A stretch of 64,000 nt of DNA from DASZQY01 sp035548515. Lineage in GTDB: Bacteria; Pseudomonadota; Alphaproteobacteria; Rhizobiales; Kaistiaceae. The stretch is taken from NCBI GenBank assembly GCA_035548515.1, contig DASZSW010000010.1:1-64000 (forward strand), written 5' to 3'. Below the pieces are notes generated by a model. That model made no database searches. It saw nothing but the letters and a program-made list of their open reading frames with translations, and was not told where the DNA came from. Both the position numbers and the translations under genes were made by a program. Every line of letters starts with the position of its first letter. The stretch's first letter is position 1. Positions 1-8,143 of the stretch are shown piece after piece.

Positions 1-1
1 G

Positions 2-151
2 ATGATCGGGAAGACGCTGTGGAACGAGTTCTTCAACAACCGCGATTGGCCGCTGTCTTCCGCGGTCGCGGTCATCCTGCTCCTCATCCTGGTCATCCCC
101 ATCGTCATCTTCCAGAACCAGCAGCAGCGCGCGACGGAGAAGGGGCAATGA
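2..151 (+). CDS. potH: Polyamine/spermidine ABC transporter permease, PotH type (C-terminal fragment)
   Basis: This is the last 49 residues of an inner-membrane permease whose start lies before the window. The visible part is a typical binding-protein-dependent permease tail: a short cytoplasmic stretch (MIGKTLWNEFFNNRDWP), one hydrophobic helix (about residues 19-37 of the fragment) and a charged Gln-rich end. Its TGA overlaps the ATG of the next gene in an ATGA, the usual arrangement of potH and potI. The name rests mainly on the tail motif and on the following PotI-like gene. The family moves putrescine or spermidine with a periplasmic binding protein and an ATPase encoded outside the window. 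Confidence 0.75.
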   Translation: MIGKTLWNEFFNNRDWPLSSAVAVILLLILVIPIVIFQNQQQRATEKGQ

Positions 152-966
152 TCCGCACCACGCGTTTCAACATCGTCTCCGTCGTCTTCGGCCTCGTCTT
201 CCTCTACGTGCCGATTCTTCTGCTTATCATCTACTCGTTCAACGACTCCAAGCTGGTCACCGTCTGGGGTGGATTCTCGACGCGCTGGTACGCCGCGCTG
301 CTGGACGACGGCCCGTTGAAGGACGCCGCCTGGGTCACGCTCCGCATCGCCTTCATCTCGGCGACCGTCGCGACCGTGCTGGGTACGCTCGCCGCCGTGA
401 CTCTGGTGCGCTTCGGCCGCTTCCCCGGCCGTACCCTGTTTTCCGGCATGATCTACGCGCCACTGGTCATGCCTGACGTCATCTCCGGCCTGTCCCTGCT
501 GCTGCTGTTCGTCGCGATGGGTCTCGCCCGCGGCTTCTGGACCGTCGTGCTGGCGCACATCACGCTGTCGATGTGCTTCGTCACCGTCGTCGTCCAGTCG
601 CGCCTCATCACCTTCGACCGCAGCCTCGAGGAGGCAGCCGAGGACCTCGGCTGCCCACCGTTGAAGACGTTCTGGCTGATAACGCTCCCGATCATCTTGC
701 CAGCCATCATCGCCGGTTGGATGCTTGCTTTCACGCTGTCGCTGGATGACCTCGTGCTCGCGAGCTTCGCCAGCGGCCCCGGCGCCAATACATTGCCGAT
801 GAAGATTTACTCGCAGGTCCGTCTCGGCGTGACGCCGGAGATCAACGCGGTGAGCACCATCCTCGTCGGCCTCGTCGCGACGGGTGTTCTGGCTGCGTCG
901 ATCGTCACCAAGCGCCGCGAAGTCGAGCGCCAGCGGGCCGAACGCCTCGCCGCGCAGATGCCCTGA
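148..966 (+). CDS. potI: Polyamine/spermidine ABC transporter permease, PotI type
   Basis: This is the second membrane subunit of the polyamine importer, 272 residues if started at the ATG that overlaps the previous stop (an upstream in-frame ATG would add 43 non-family residues). It has about six hydrophobic segments and a clear EAA loop for ATPase docking near residue 170 (EEAAEDLGCPPLKTFW followed by ITLPIILPAI). The ending with LDDLVLASFASGPGANTLPM is characteristic of the PotI/PotC branch rather than of sugar or sulfate permeases. Translational coupling to the potH-like gene supports a heterodimeric channel. The substrate (putrescine or spermidine) is inferred from family resemblance only. 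Confidence 0.9.
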   Translation: MIRTTRFNIVSVVFGLVFLYVPILLLIIYSFNDSKLVTVWGGFSTRWYAALLDDGPLKDAAWVTLRIAFISATVATVLGTLAAVTLVRFGRFPGRTLFSGMIYAPLVMPDVISGLSLLLLFVAMGLARGFWTVVLAHITLSMCFVTVVVQSRLITFDRSLEEAAEDLGCPPLKTFWLITLPIILPAIIAGWMLAFTLSLDDLVLASFASGPGANTLPMKIYSQVRLGVTPEINAVSTILVGLVATGVLAASIVTKRREVERQRAERLAAQMP

Positions 967-983
967 CTTGGCCCGGTAGGTGC

Positions 984-1041
984 GTCCCTCTCCGGAAGGG
1001 GAGAGGGACTCGTTTCTTGAGAGCGAAGCGAACTAGAAACG
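984..1041. repeat. Dispersed palindromic element (CCCTCTCC class), intergenic
   Basis: Two hairpins lie in tandem behind potI. GTCCCTCTCC (984-993) pairs with GGAGAGGGAC (1000-1009), and CGTTTCT (1011-1017) pairs with AGAAACG (1035-1041). The text that follows (AAGGGTGAGGG) also occurs next to related elements elsewhere in the window. The first hairpin may stop potI transcription, but no T-tract follows it. Confidence 0.7.
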
Positions 1042-1079
1042 AAGGGTGAGGGTCGAGGACCCGTCACCCCCCGGAGGTG

Positions 1080-1589
1080 TCAGACTCGCGCGCCCATACT
1101 GGCGAGCAACGCATCGAGCTGCGCGAACTGTTCGGGCAGCGCATCCGCGGCCCCACCCGAAACGTCGAGCGCCTCCTTGGAGGGATAGAGCTCGTGCAGG
1201 GTGAGCAGCGTCTTGCCGCCCTTCTCCTCGAAGGTCACCGTGGTTACGGAGCCCTGATCGCCGCTTTCCTCGTTCGTCCAGACGAGGCGCGAGGGCGGCT
1301 TCACCTCCAGGTACCGGCCGTGGAACGCCATCGACTGCGACGCGTCGTGGCCGAAGACAAGCTTGTAGCTGCCGCCGACGCGCACATCCTGTTCAACGGA
1401 GAGGATAGGCATGTTCAGTGACTTCGGCGCCCACCATCGCTTGAACAGCTCCGGCTGGGTCCACGCCTCGAAGACGATGCGCGCCGGGCCGTTGAAGGTC
1501 CGTGTGACAACCACTTCGCGGTCGGACGTCCGCTCCACCTTCGTGTCGTTTTGAGCGGCGGCGGGGCTATTTGCGTTTCTTGCGGCCAT
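1080..1589 (-). CDS. SRPBCC (AHSA1-like) domain protein
   Basis: This 169-residue soluble protein has the Aha1/START-like fold signature: VVVTRTFNGPARIVFEAWTQPELFKRWWAP near residues 26-55, then VGGSYKLVF, FHGRYLEVKPPSRLVWTNE and a C-terminal helix (DALPEQFAQLDALLASM). The family binds hydrophobic ligands in a deep cavity; the ligand is unknown. Its start lies 23 bp inside the end of the upstream ArsR gene, so the two are translated as a pair. ArsR-SRPBCC pairs are common in bacteria, and the enzyme-like partner is normally under control of the regulator. The function beyond the fold is not known. Confidence 0.9.
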   Translation of the reverse strand: MAARNANSPAAAQNDTKVERTSDREVVVTRTFNGPARIVFEAWTQPELFKRWWAPKSLNMPILSVEQDVRVGGSYKLVFGHDASQSMAFHGRYLEVKPPSRLVWTNEESGDQGSVTTVTFEEKGGKTLLTLHELYPSKEALDVSGGAADALPEQFAQLDALLASMGARV

Positions 1590-1932
1590 CGGCCTTCTCC
1601 TTGCGTGTCAGCTCTTCGACTATCTTGTCCAGCTCATCGAAGCGCGCGGCCCAAAGCTGGCGGTAGCTCTCGATCCATCGCATCTCTTCCTCCAGGCGGC
1701 GCGCGCCGAGCTTGCAGGTCCGCACGCGCCCGATCTTCTCGGTGGTGACGAGCCCGGCTTCCTCCAGCACGCCGACGTGCTTCTTCATGCCGGTGAGCGT
1801 CATGTGGAATTTCTCGGCCAGATCCGAGATCGAAGCGTCAGCCCGGCCGAGCTGCTCCAGAACGCCACGCCGCGTCGGATCTGACAGAGCGGCGAAAGAG
1901 GCGTCCAGGTGGGTTTGATAAAACTGAACCAT
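1567..1932 (-). CDS. ArsR-family transcriptional repressor
   Basis: This 121-residue winged-helix regulator has the ArsR pattern: FAALSDPTRRGVLEQLGRADASISDLAEKFHMTLTGMKKHVGVLEEAGLVTTEKIGRVRTCKL. The recognition helix is around MTLTGMKKHVGVLEEAGL. No metal-binding Cys motif (CVC) is present, as expected for the branch that pairs with SRPBCC proteins. I chose the ATG at 1930-1932. An earlier in-frame ATG at 1977 lies upstream of the predicted promoter, and the 20-bp palindrome centred on the chosen start suggests autorepression there. The lysine/arginine-rich tail overlaps the next gene. Confidence 0.92.
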   Translation of the reverse strand: MVQFYQTHLDASFAALSDPTRRGVLEQLGRADASISDLAEKFHMTLTGMKKHVGVLEEAGLVTTEKIGRVRTCKLGARRLEEEMRWIESYRQLWAARFDELDKIVEELTRKEKADGRKKRK

Positions 1933-1942
1933 ATGGTTCAGT
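1923..1942. promoter_or_regulatory. Perfect 20-bp palindromic operator over the ArsR start codon
   Basis: ACTGAACCATATGGTTCAGT is identical to its own reverse complement and contains the start codon of the ArsR gene on the minus strand. Its upstream end overlaps the predicted -10 hexamer. A dimeric winged-helix repressor bound here would block initiation, so this is the likely autoregulatory operator of the ArsR-SRPBCC operon. The palindrome is seen directly; its binding role is inferred. Confidence 0.8.
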
Positions 1943-1968
1943 ATGTATACGCAAGCTGCCGGTGTCAA
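1940..1968 (-). promoter_or_regulatory. Predicted sigma-70 promoter of the ArsR-SRPBCC operon
   Basis: On the minus strand TTGACA (1963-1968) is followed after exactly 17 bp by CATACT (1940-1945), a weak -10. Transcription from it would begin at or within a few bases of the ArsR ATG (1932). No Shine-Dalgarno sequence is seen, so the message may be leaderless. Confidence 0.5.
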
Positions 1969-2001
1969 CAGAGACAAGCGAGCGTCAGATGAGGATTGTT
2001 C

Positions 2002-2445
2002 CTAGAACGGTCCCGGCCCGCGCGGTGGTCTGATCCGCGCCCGCACATCCGGGGGCGCGCTGGCAATAGCGTCGGCCGTTATCTGCTGGCCGACCTGCTG
2101 CAACTCGCTCGTGCGCGCTCTCAGGTCGTCATAGGCAACAGTCAGCGCGGCCGCGTCGAATGGATTGGCCCGCATCGCGTCGAACATGCGCTTGCGCGCG
2201 TCCTGCACCGCGTCGAGCTTGGTGCGCAGCTCCTCACGCCGCGCCTTCGAGCCGTCTGCGATCGCCTGCTGGATCTCGGGCGGAAACGCGCGAATGCCGA
2301 TCGCTACGATGCGTTCGATCTCGCCGCCCGGGCGCGGTGGCCCGGCGAAGCGGGAGAAGACGAAGCCGGCGATGGTGAGGTTGACCGCGACGGAAAGGAC
2401 GAGGGCAACCAGCATCACGACCGCAAGCGGGCCGCGTATGGTCAC
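2002..2445 (-). CDS. Periplasmic heavy-metal-sensor-like (CnrX/ZraP-type) protein
   Basis: This 147-residue protein has an N-terminal membrane anchor (about residues 8-30) and then an all-helical periplasmic part with the layout of CnrX/ZraP-type sensors: paired long helices including FPPEIQQAIADGSKARREELRTKLDAVQDARKRMFDAMRANPFDAAAL and a Pro/Arg-rich tail. No His/Met cluster for metal binding is evident, so 'metal' is only the family name. It overlaps the preceding anti-sigma-like gene by 4 bp and is last in the operon with the ECF sigma factor. It may act as the periplasmic input that restrains or releases the anti-sigma protein, as CnrX does with CnrY and CnrH. Confidence 0.75.
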   Translation of the reverse strand: MTIRGPLAVVMLVALVLSVAVNLTIAGFVFSRFAGPPRPGGEIERIVAIGIRAFPPEIQQAIADGSKARREELRTKLDAVQDARKRMFDAMRANPFDAAALTVAYDDLRARTSELQQVGQQITADAIASAPPDVRARIRPPRGPGPF

Positions 2446-2867
2446 AGCAGGCTCCCGGTATCCGTCGCTGTCGTGTCGTTATCGACGCTGCCGAACATCA
2501 GCCCGGCGAAAGCGTCCTCGCCCTGGCTGGTGGGGAGCGCCAGCCCGGCCGCAAATCCCGTGATCAGGAACACCGCCATCGCCGCACCTGCCCACGCGTA
2601 GAGCCGCGGCGTCGCCTTCACCGCAACGTCGTGGTGCGTGCGTTCGCCGATATGCGCCACGATGCGTCCGACAAACGCAGCGTCGAGCGGCATTGGCTGC
2701 ATGGCGGCGGCGATTGCGAGATCCAGCCGTCGCGACGTTGCCAGAAGCGTGGCCGCATGCGGGTTAGTGGCGAAAATCGCCTCCGCCTCGGCACGCTCCG
2801 CCGACGGCCAGCGCGCGAAGTCGCTGCCGTATCGGTCAAGAGCCAGTTGCAGGTCGCCCATCGTCAT
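2442..2867 (-). CDS. Anti-sigma-factor-like membrane protein
   Basis: This 141-residue protein has a soluble N-terminal part (MGDLQLALDRYGSDFARWPSAERAEAEA) and a single transmembrane helix at about residues 88-110, then a short periplasmic tail rich in Asp and Thr. Size, topology and position directly after the ECF sigma gene (4-bp overlap on both sides) fit a sigma-holding membrane protein. No zinc anti-sigma HxxxCxxC motif is present, so it is not a ZAS-type protein. The role is inferred from context. Confidence 0.7.
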   Translation of the reverse strand: MTMGDLQLALDRYGSDFARWPSAERAEAEAIFATNPHAATLLATSRRLDLAIAAAMQPMPLDAAFVGRIVAHIGERTHHDVAVKATPRLYAWAGAAMAVFLITGFAAGLALPTSQGEDAFAGLMFGSVDNDTTATDTGSLL

Positions 2868-3547
2868 TCGTCCTGACTGTTGTCCACAGCTTCGCTTTCG
2901 GCAAGACGCATTCGTAGCGTGCGCCGTGCCCTGACGAGCAATTGTTCCACGGCGCCGACCGAAAGGCGCATAAGTTCACCTATTTCGGCGTTAGACCGCT
3001 CACTATCCGCCGCCAGCAGAATCGCCGCCCGCTGGCGCGCCGGAAGCGCCGCGATGTGTCGCGCAACTGTCGCAAGCTGGTCTTTGCCGGCTAACCGCTG
3101 GTCCGCCACCGGCTCGGGATCGCTCACCGTTGCGGCGTCTTCCAATCCAAAAAAACGCCTGACCTTCCGCCGCCGTTCGCTGTCGATCGCGCGGTTCACG
3201 GCGATGCGCGTCAGGTAAGCGCCAAGCGGTGGCCCGCCCGGCCGCCAGCGCTGCGCCGCGCGCCAGAACGAAAGGAACGTCTCCTGCACGATATCGTCGG
3301 CTTCTGCGCTGCCGCCGGTGAAGCGGAAGGCGAGCGCCCTGAGCCGGCCGCCGTGCCGGCGCACGATCTCACGCAGCGCACGCTGGTCGCCGGCGGCGCA
3401 CTTCAGTGCCAGCGCTTCGTCGCTTTCCTCTGCCGCGCCTGCAATCGTCAAAGATGGTCCGCCGGTCGCAATGCCGTCATGAGCACCGGCCGACGCCGGC
3501 GGTACCATCATGGGCCGCATTGCGGCCGGAGCAAGCGCGAAGCTCAT
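2864..3547 (-). CDS. ECF-type RNA polymerase sigma factor
   Basis: This 227-residue sigma-70-family protein has region 2 at about residues 48-125 (ALREIVRRHGGRLRALAFRFTGGSAEADDIVQETFLSFWRAAQRW, YLTRIAVNRAIDSERRRK) and region 4 at about 160-215 (ALPARQRAAILLAADSERSNAEIGELMRLSVGAVEQLLVRARRTLRMRL). The first 40 residues are Pro/Ala-rich and poorly conserved, so the real start may be one of the Met codons at residues 10-14. It is followed, with 4-bp overlaps, by anti-sigma-like and periplasmic sensor genes and preceded by an EF-hand gene 43 bp upstream. The set looks like a self-contained envelope-stress or metal-response circuit. Confidence 0.93.
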   Translation of the reverse strand: MSFALAPAAMRPMMVPPASAGAHDGIATGGPSLTIAGAAEESDEALALKCAAGDQRALREIVRRHGGRLRALAFRFTGGSAEADDIVQETFLSFWRAAQRWRPGGPPLGAYLTRIAVNRAIDSERRRKVRRFFGLEDAATVSDPEPVADQRLAGKDQLATVARHIAALPARQRAAILLAADSERSNAEIGELMRLSVGAVEQLLVRARRTLRMRLAESEAVDNSQDE

Positions 3548-3590
3548 GCGGCTTGCCCCGGCTGTGTCATGTGGCCACTTCCCGTTGGGT

Positions 3591-4187
3591 CTACTTGACC
3601 GGCGGCATGCCCGGCAGCGGTACGCCGCCGGCGGCGAATTCGTCCGGCGTCACGACGCCGTCGCCGTTCTTGTCGAGGCTGGCAAAGTCGAGCGGCTTCG
3701 GTGGCGCCGCGTCGCCCGGCTGCTGCTGGTCATCGTTCTGGCCGAGCTGCTGCGGACCGCCCGGGCCCGGCTGCTGGTCATCCGGCAACGCGCCCTGGCG
3801 CTGACCGTCCGGGCCGGGCCCGCGGTGCCAGCCCGGCGGGCCGAACATGCCGGGGCCGCGCATTCCCGGGCCACGCATTCCCGGGCCGCGCGGACCGCCG
3901 TTGCGGCCGCCGAAGTCGGCGGCAACCTTGCGGAATTCGTCCGGCGTCAGCTTGCCGTCCTTGTTGGCATCGAGTGCGCTGAAGATCGCCTTCTGCAGAG
4001 CGGCGGCCTCGGTCGCGTCGATCGCGCCGTCGCCGTTGGTGTCGATCAGGTTGAACATGATCTGAGCGCGCAGCGGAGCAGGGCGCTCGTTCTGCGCCGG
4101 CTGGTCGCCGGGAGCTGCCACCGCCGGCAGCGAAGCGGCGCTCGCCGCAAATGCGGCCGCGGCCGCGAAAAGGAGCTTGGGGGACAT
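3591..4187 (-). CDS. Secreted EF-hand calcium-binding protein
   Basis: This 198-residue protein has a signal peptide (residues 1 to about 25, ending AVAAPG) and three EF-hand loops: D49 to E60 (DTNGDGAIDATE), D73 to E84 (DANKDGKLTPDE) and D172 to E183 (DKNGDGVVTPDE). The first two form a normal pair; the third stands alone behind a long Gly/Pro/Gln linker with GPGMR-type repeats at 98-115. It is expected in the periplasm. It lies 43 bp upstream of the ECF sigma gene on the same strand and is probably co-transcribed, so calcium or envelope state may be part of the signal. That link is inference. Confidence 0.87.
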   Translation of the reverse strand: MSPKLLFAAAAAFAASAASLPAVAAPGDQPAQNERPAPLRAQIMFNLIDTNGDGAIDATEAAALQKAIFSALDANKDGKLTPDEFRKVAADFGGRNGGPRGPGMRGPGMRGPGMFGPPGWHRGPGPDGQRQGALPDDQQPGPGGPQQLGQNDDQQQPGDAAPPKPLDFASLDKNGDGVVTPDEFAAGGVPLPGMPPVK

Positions 4188-4286
4188 GGGGCTATGGTTC
4201 CCTTGGGTCGTTGGGCGCCGGTTATCGGCGTCCCTTCACGTCAATCACGAACCCGTGTCCCGCGCCCTACGCCGCGCCTTCCTTAA

Positions 4287-6077
4287 TTAATGTTCATCCG
4301 CCGCCGGCCGGAACGAGGCGCGCGCGATCGCCGGCTGTTGCCATGTTCCCGCTATCGACAGCGGAATCGTCTCGGTCGCGTTGGTGAGCGTTGCCCGCGC
4401 CTCGGTCGCTCCGCTGGTCAGCGAGCCGTGCCCTGACAAAGCCAGTCGGAACTCGTCGCCCTCCATGAACAGATCGTTGGTGCTGATCGTGCCGCTGTCG
4501 AGCGCGATATCCGCCGAGACCGTCGCAAATCGCGTCGTGCCCCCGCTGGCCACCACCGGGCCCGCGGAGGGATCGGCGAGAAGGTACGCGACCGCCGGCA
4601 GGTCGATGCCTGTGAGCGTCCCGTTGTCGATCGCGATCTGCCCCTTGCCGGCGACGCGCGTCGCCATCTCGCCCCAGCCGCGGCCCGAAGTCGAAAGCTC
4701 GAACGTGCCGGTCATGCTGCCGCCGAGCGCCGTGATGCCGGCAAGGTTGGCGAGCGTCGGGCTCGCCGGCACGCCTTTGATGTCGAGATGGGCGGTGGCC
4801 GACAGTACGTTGGCGGTAGTGGCCGTCGTGAGGTGCATGCCGATCTCGCCGCCATAGAGGTTGGCGCCTTGCAGCACGACGTCGAGGTCGTCGTCCTTGA
4901 TCTTCACCGTCGACCAGGTGTCGCCGATCTCGGTGGCATCCATCACTACCGCGCCCGTCGTAAAGGTGATGTCCGCGTCCACGGCTTCGGCGAAAGGCAA
5001 CCGCGCCGGCGCGATCAGCCACGACCCGGTCGCCAGCAGGTCGGCCCGCACCGCCTCGAGATATGCCGAAAGGTCGAGCCTCTGCGCCGTCAGCTTCCCG
5101 GCGATGTGCGGCTTGGCTGCCGCGAAGCTCACGCCCAGTGATCCCTCCGCACTGTTGCCGTCGAGCTCGAGGTCGGCGTCGGTGAATTCGACGTTCGGCC
5201 CAGCGATCGCCATCGTTCCACGGACCGAGGCGGCGCCGAGAATCGGCCCGGTGCCCATGGGCGTCCCCAGCCACTCGATCGTGCGCCGCATCGATGGCGT
5301 CGACAGCGTCGCGTCGCCGTCGAGTCGGAGTGTGTCGCCCTGCGTCGCCCGTCCCGAGAACGACGCCCGGAGCGGTGTCGAGGCGAGCGCGAACCGCGCC
5401 GCCGTCGTCTTGCCGCGCATCAGCTCGATCGGCGCCGCGAGCAGGCCCGTGAACTCCACCGGCTCGCCGCGCCACACCAGCTTGCCGCGTCCCGACACCG
5501 TCGCACTGACGCTCGGCCAGTCGACATCGAGGTCGAGTTCCGTCATCTGCTCGCGGGTGTCGGAGGCGAGGTTGTCGTAGAGCACCGTGCCGTTGCTGAG
5601 GATCAGGTGGCCGAGCCTGAGGTCGCGCGCGGCGGCGAGGGGATCGTCCGCACCCGGTGCAGGCGCCGTCGCCTGCGCCACCACCGCGCTCGCGGCGAAG
5701 CTCCAGTTGGGGTGCCCCTGCGCGTCGACTACCAGATGGATCGTCGGCCGCGTCAGCGTGAATTCGTCGAACTCGATGCGGCCGAGCAGGAGCGGCACCA
5801 GGCGGAGCCGCGTCTCAAGCCGGTCCGCCACGATCATCGGGTCGCTGCCCATGCCTTCGGGATTGCCGATCGACAGTCCCTCGACGCTGATCGCAAGGTG
5901 GGGATAAATCGACAGCGTCGTGACACCCGCCAGCGTTGCGCTGCGCCCGGTGAGCGTCCCGATCCGTTCCGCCACCCGCTGCTTGAGGAAATCCGAGGGG
6001 ATGACGAACGGTGCTGCGGCGACCACCACCGCCAGCACCGCAATGACCACGGCAACGATGATCGCGAAACGCTTCAA
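4287..6077 (-). CDS. AsmA-family outer-membrane biogenesis protein
   Basis: This protein of about 596 residues starts with one membrane helix (KRFAIIVAVVIAVLAVVVAAAPFVIP) followed by the AsmA N-terminal signature (LKQRVAERIGTLTGRSATLAGVTTLSIYPHLAISVEGLSIGNPEG) and a long beta-rich periplasmic body with the C-terminal AsmA-type segment (TGTFELSTSGRGWGEMATRVAGKGQIAIDNGTLTGIDL). Family members are bridge-like lipid-transfer proteins affecting outer-membrane assembly. I prefer the TTG start at 6077, which has GGAG five bases upstream; a longer ATG start at 6107 has no such site. The EF-hand gene follows 99 bp downstream. Confidence 0.88.
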   Translation of the reverse strand: MKRFAIIVAVVIAVLAVVVAAAPFVIPSDFLKQRVAERIGTLTGRSATLAGVTTLSIYPHLAISVEGLSIGNPEGMGSDPMIVADRLETRLRLVPLLLGRIEFDEFTLTRPTIHLVVDAQGHPNWSFAASAVVAQATAPAPGADDPLAAARDLRLGHLILSNGTVLYDNLASDTREQMTELDLDVDWPSVSATVSGRGKLVWRGEPVEFTGLLAAPIELMRGKTTAARFALASTPLRASFSGRATQGDTLRLDGDATLSTPSMRRTIEWLGTPMGTGPILGAASVRGTMAIAGPNVEFTDADLELDGNSAEGSLGVSFAAAKPHIAGKLTAQRLDLSAYLEAVRADLLATGSWLIAPARLPFAEAVDADITFTTGAVVMDATEIGDTWSTVKIKDDDLDVVLQGANLYGGEIGMHLTTATTANVLSATAHLDIKGVPASPTLANLAGITALGGSMTGTFELSTSGRGWGEMATRVAGKGQIAIDNGTLTGIDLPAVAYLLADPSAGPVVASGGTTRFATVSADIALDSGTISTNDLFMEGDEFRLALSGHGSLTSGATEARATLTNATETIPLSIAGTWQQPAIARASFRPAADEH

Positions 6078-6163
6078 TCTTTCTCCGCGCCTTGCCCCGG
6101 TTCGCACAATACCGGAGCAAAAGCCGCGGTGACAGGGCGCAGCAGGGGCGCTATTCGAAGCCC

Positions 6164-8122
6164 ATGAACACCGAAGAACCGTTGTGGCGCCCGTCGCCGG
6201 CCAGCATTGCGGCCCTGCCGCTGACCCGCTTCACCGCTGAAGCTGCCACCCGCGCGGGTCGCCGGCTACCCGACTACGCCGCGCTCCACGCCTGGTCGCT
6301 GGCCGATCCCGCGGCGTTCTGGGACCTCGTCTGGGATTTCACCGGCGTCATCGGCGAGAAGGGCGCGCGCCGCGTGGTCGACGGCGACAGGATGCCCGGC
6401 GCGCAATTCTTCCCCGACGCGAAACTGAACTACGCCGAGAACCTGCTCCGCCGTAGCGACGAGAGCGAGGCGATCGTCTTCCGTGATGAGGATGGGCTGA
6501 CGCGCCGCCTGTCCTGGCGCCAGCTCCACGTCATGGTGTCCCAGTTCCAGCAGGCGCTGACCAACGCCGGCGTCGGCCCGGGCGACCGCGTGGCGGCCTA
6601 CCTCCCCAACATTCCCGAGGCCATCGTCGCGATGCTGGCGGCCACGTCGCTGGGCGCGGTCTGGTCATCGGCATCGCCCGACTTCGGTATCGATGGCGTC
6701 GTCGATCGGTTCGGGCAGATCCAGCCGAAGGTGTTGCTCGCGGTTGATGGCTACCGCTATGCCGGCAAGGAGATCGACGTCGCCGACAAAGTCCGCGCCA
6801 TCGTCCCGAAGCTGCCGGGGGTCGCCCGCACCATCGTCGTGCCGCTGCTCGGCCGCGCCGATGCGCTGGCGGCAACGCTGCCCGAGGCGCTCACCTGGCA
6901 GAATGCGCTGGCGCCGTTCGCCCCGAAGCCGGTTGCCTTCACGCGGATGCCCTTTTCCCATCCGGTGTTCATTCTGTTCTCGTCGGGCACCACCGGCGTG
7001 CCGAAGTGCATCGTCCACTCCGCCGGCGGCATGTTGCTCCAGCACCTCAAGGAGCACCGTTTGCACGCGTCGATCGGCGAAGGCGATCGCGTCTTCTATT
7101 ACACGACGCTCGGCTGGATGATGTGGAACTGGCTGGCGAGCGCGCTCGCCTCCGGCGCGACGCTGGTCCTCTACGACGGCTCGCCCTTCCATCCGGGGCC
7201 CGAGGTGCTTTTCACGTACGCCGCCGACGAACAGGTCACTTTCTTCGGCACATCGGCGAAATACATCGACGCACTGAAGAAGGCGCCGTATCGGCCGATC
7301 GACCACCACGACCTGCGGAAGGTCCGCACGATCGCCTCGACCGGCTCGCCGCTCGTGGCCGAAAGCTTCGACTTCGTCTACGACGCGATCAAGCGCGACG
7401 TTCATCTCGCCTCGATCTCCGGTGGCACGGATATCGCCGCCTGTTTCGTGATCGGCGTGCCAAGTCTCCCGGTCTGGCGCGGCGAGATCCAGGCGCCCGG
7501 CCTCGGCATGGCCGTCGATGTCTACGATGCCGACGGCAAGCCGATCCGCGGCGAGAAGGGCGAGCTGGTCTGCACTCAGCCATTTCCCTCGATGCCGGTC
7601 GGCTTCTGGAACGATCCCGACGGTGCCAAGTATCACGCTGCCTACTTCGAGCGCTTCCCCGGCATCTGGTGCCACGGCGACTTCGCCGAATGGACAGCGC
7701 ACGGCGGCATGATCATCCACGGCCGCTCCGACGCGACGTTGAACCCCGGCGGTGTGCGCATCGGCACCGGCGAGATCTATCGTCAGGTCGAGCAGATACC
7801 GGAGGTCATCGAGGCGCTCGCCATCGGTCAGGATTTCGCCGGCGACGTGCGTATCGTTCTGTTCGTGCGCCTCGCTGCCGGTGCGTTGCTCGACGCGGCG
7901 CTACTCGGTCGCATCAAGACAAGGATACGCACCGGCGCCACGCCGCGGCACGTGCCGGCCAAAGTCATAGCGGTCGCCGATATCCCTCGCACCAAGTCCG
8001 GCAAGATCGTCGAGCTCGCCGTCCGCGAAGTGGTCCACGGCCGTCCGGTGAAGAACGTCGAAGCGCTCGCCAATCCCTCCGCGCTGGAGCACTTCCGCAA
8101 CCTGCCGGAACTGGCGACGTAG
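6164..8122 (+). CDS. Acetoacetate-CoA ligase (acetoacetyl-CoA synthetase)
   Basis: This 652-residue AMP-forming ligase activates acetoacetate with CoA and ATP, feeding ketone-body or polyhydroxybutyrate breakdown products back to acetyl-CoA. The AMP-binding P-loop is FILFSSGTTGVPKCIVHSAGG (about residues 288-308) and the C-terminal catalytic Lys motif is TKSGKIVELAVREVV. The N-terminus (LWRPSPASIAALPLTRF) and the length match the acetoacetyl-CoA synthetase subgroup rather than acetyl-CoA synthetase. It is transcribed divergently from the AsmA gene. The two phasin genes 5-6 kb away fit a PHB-cycling organism. An in-frame ATG 24 codons earlier lies in the AsmA leader region and is unlikely. Confidence 0.93.
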   Translation: MNTEEPLWRPSPASIAALPLTRFTAEAATRAGRRLPDYAALHAWSLADPAAFWDLVWDFTGVIGEKGARRVVDGDRMPGAQFFPDAKLNYAENLLRRSDESEAIVFRDEDGLTRRLSWRQLHVMVSQFQQALTNAGVGPGDRVAAYLPNIPEAIVAMLAATSLGAVWSSASPDFGIDGVVDRFGQIQPKVLLAVDGYRYAGKEIDVADKVRAIVPKLPGVARTIVVPLLGRADALAATLPEALTWQNALAPFAPKPVAFTRMPFSHPVFILFSSGTTGVPKCIVHSAGGMLLQHLKEHRLHASIGEGDRVFYYTTLGWMMWNWLASALASGATLVLYDGSPFHPGPEVLFTYAADEQVTFFGTSAKYIDALKKAPYRPIDHHDLRKVRTIASTGSPLVAESFDFVYDAIKRDVHLASISGGTDIAACFVIGVPSLPVWRGEIQAPGLGMAVDVYDADGKPIRGEKGELVCTQPFPSMPVGFWNDPDGAKYHAAYFERFPGIWCHGDFAEWTAHGGMIIHGRSDATLNPGGVRIGTGEIYRQVEQIPEVIEALAIGQDFAGDVRIVLFVRLAAGALLDAALLGRIKTRIRTGATPRHVPAKVIAVADIPRTKSGKIVELAVREVVHGRPVKNVEALANPSALEHFRNLPELAT

Positions 8123-8143
8123 CCCCAACAATTGAGCGCACTT

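Noticed and set aside
1933..1977. A 15-residue N-terminal extension of the ArsR protein
   Set aside because: An in-frame ATG at 1977 exists, but it precedes the predicted -35, and the operator is centred on the later ATG.
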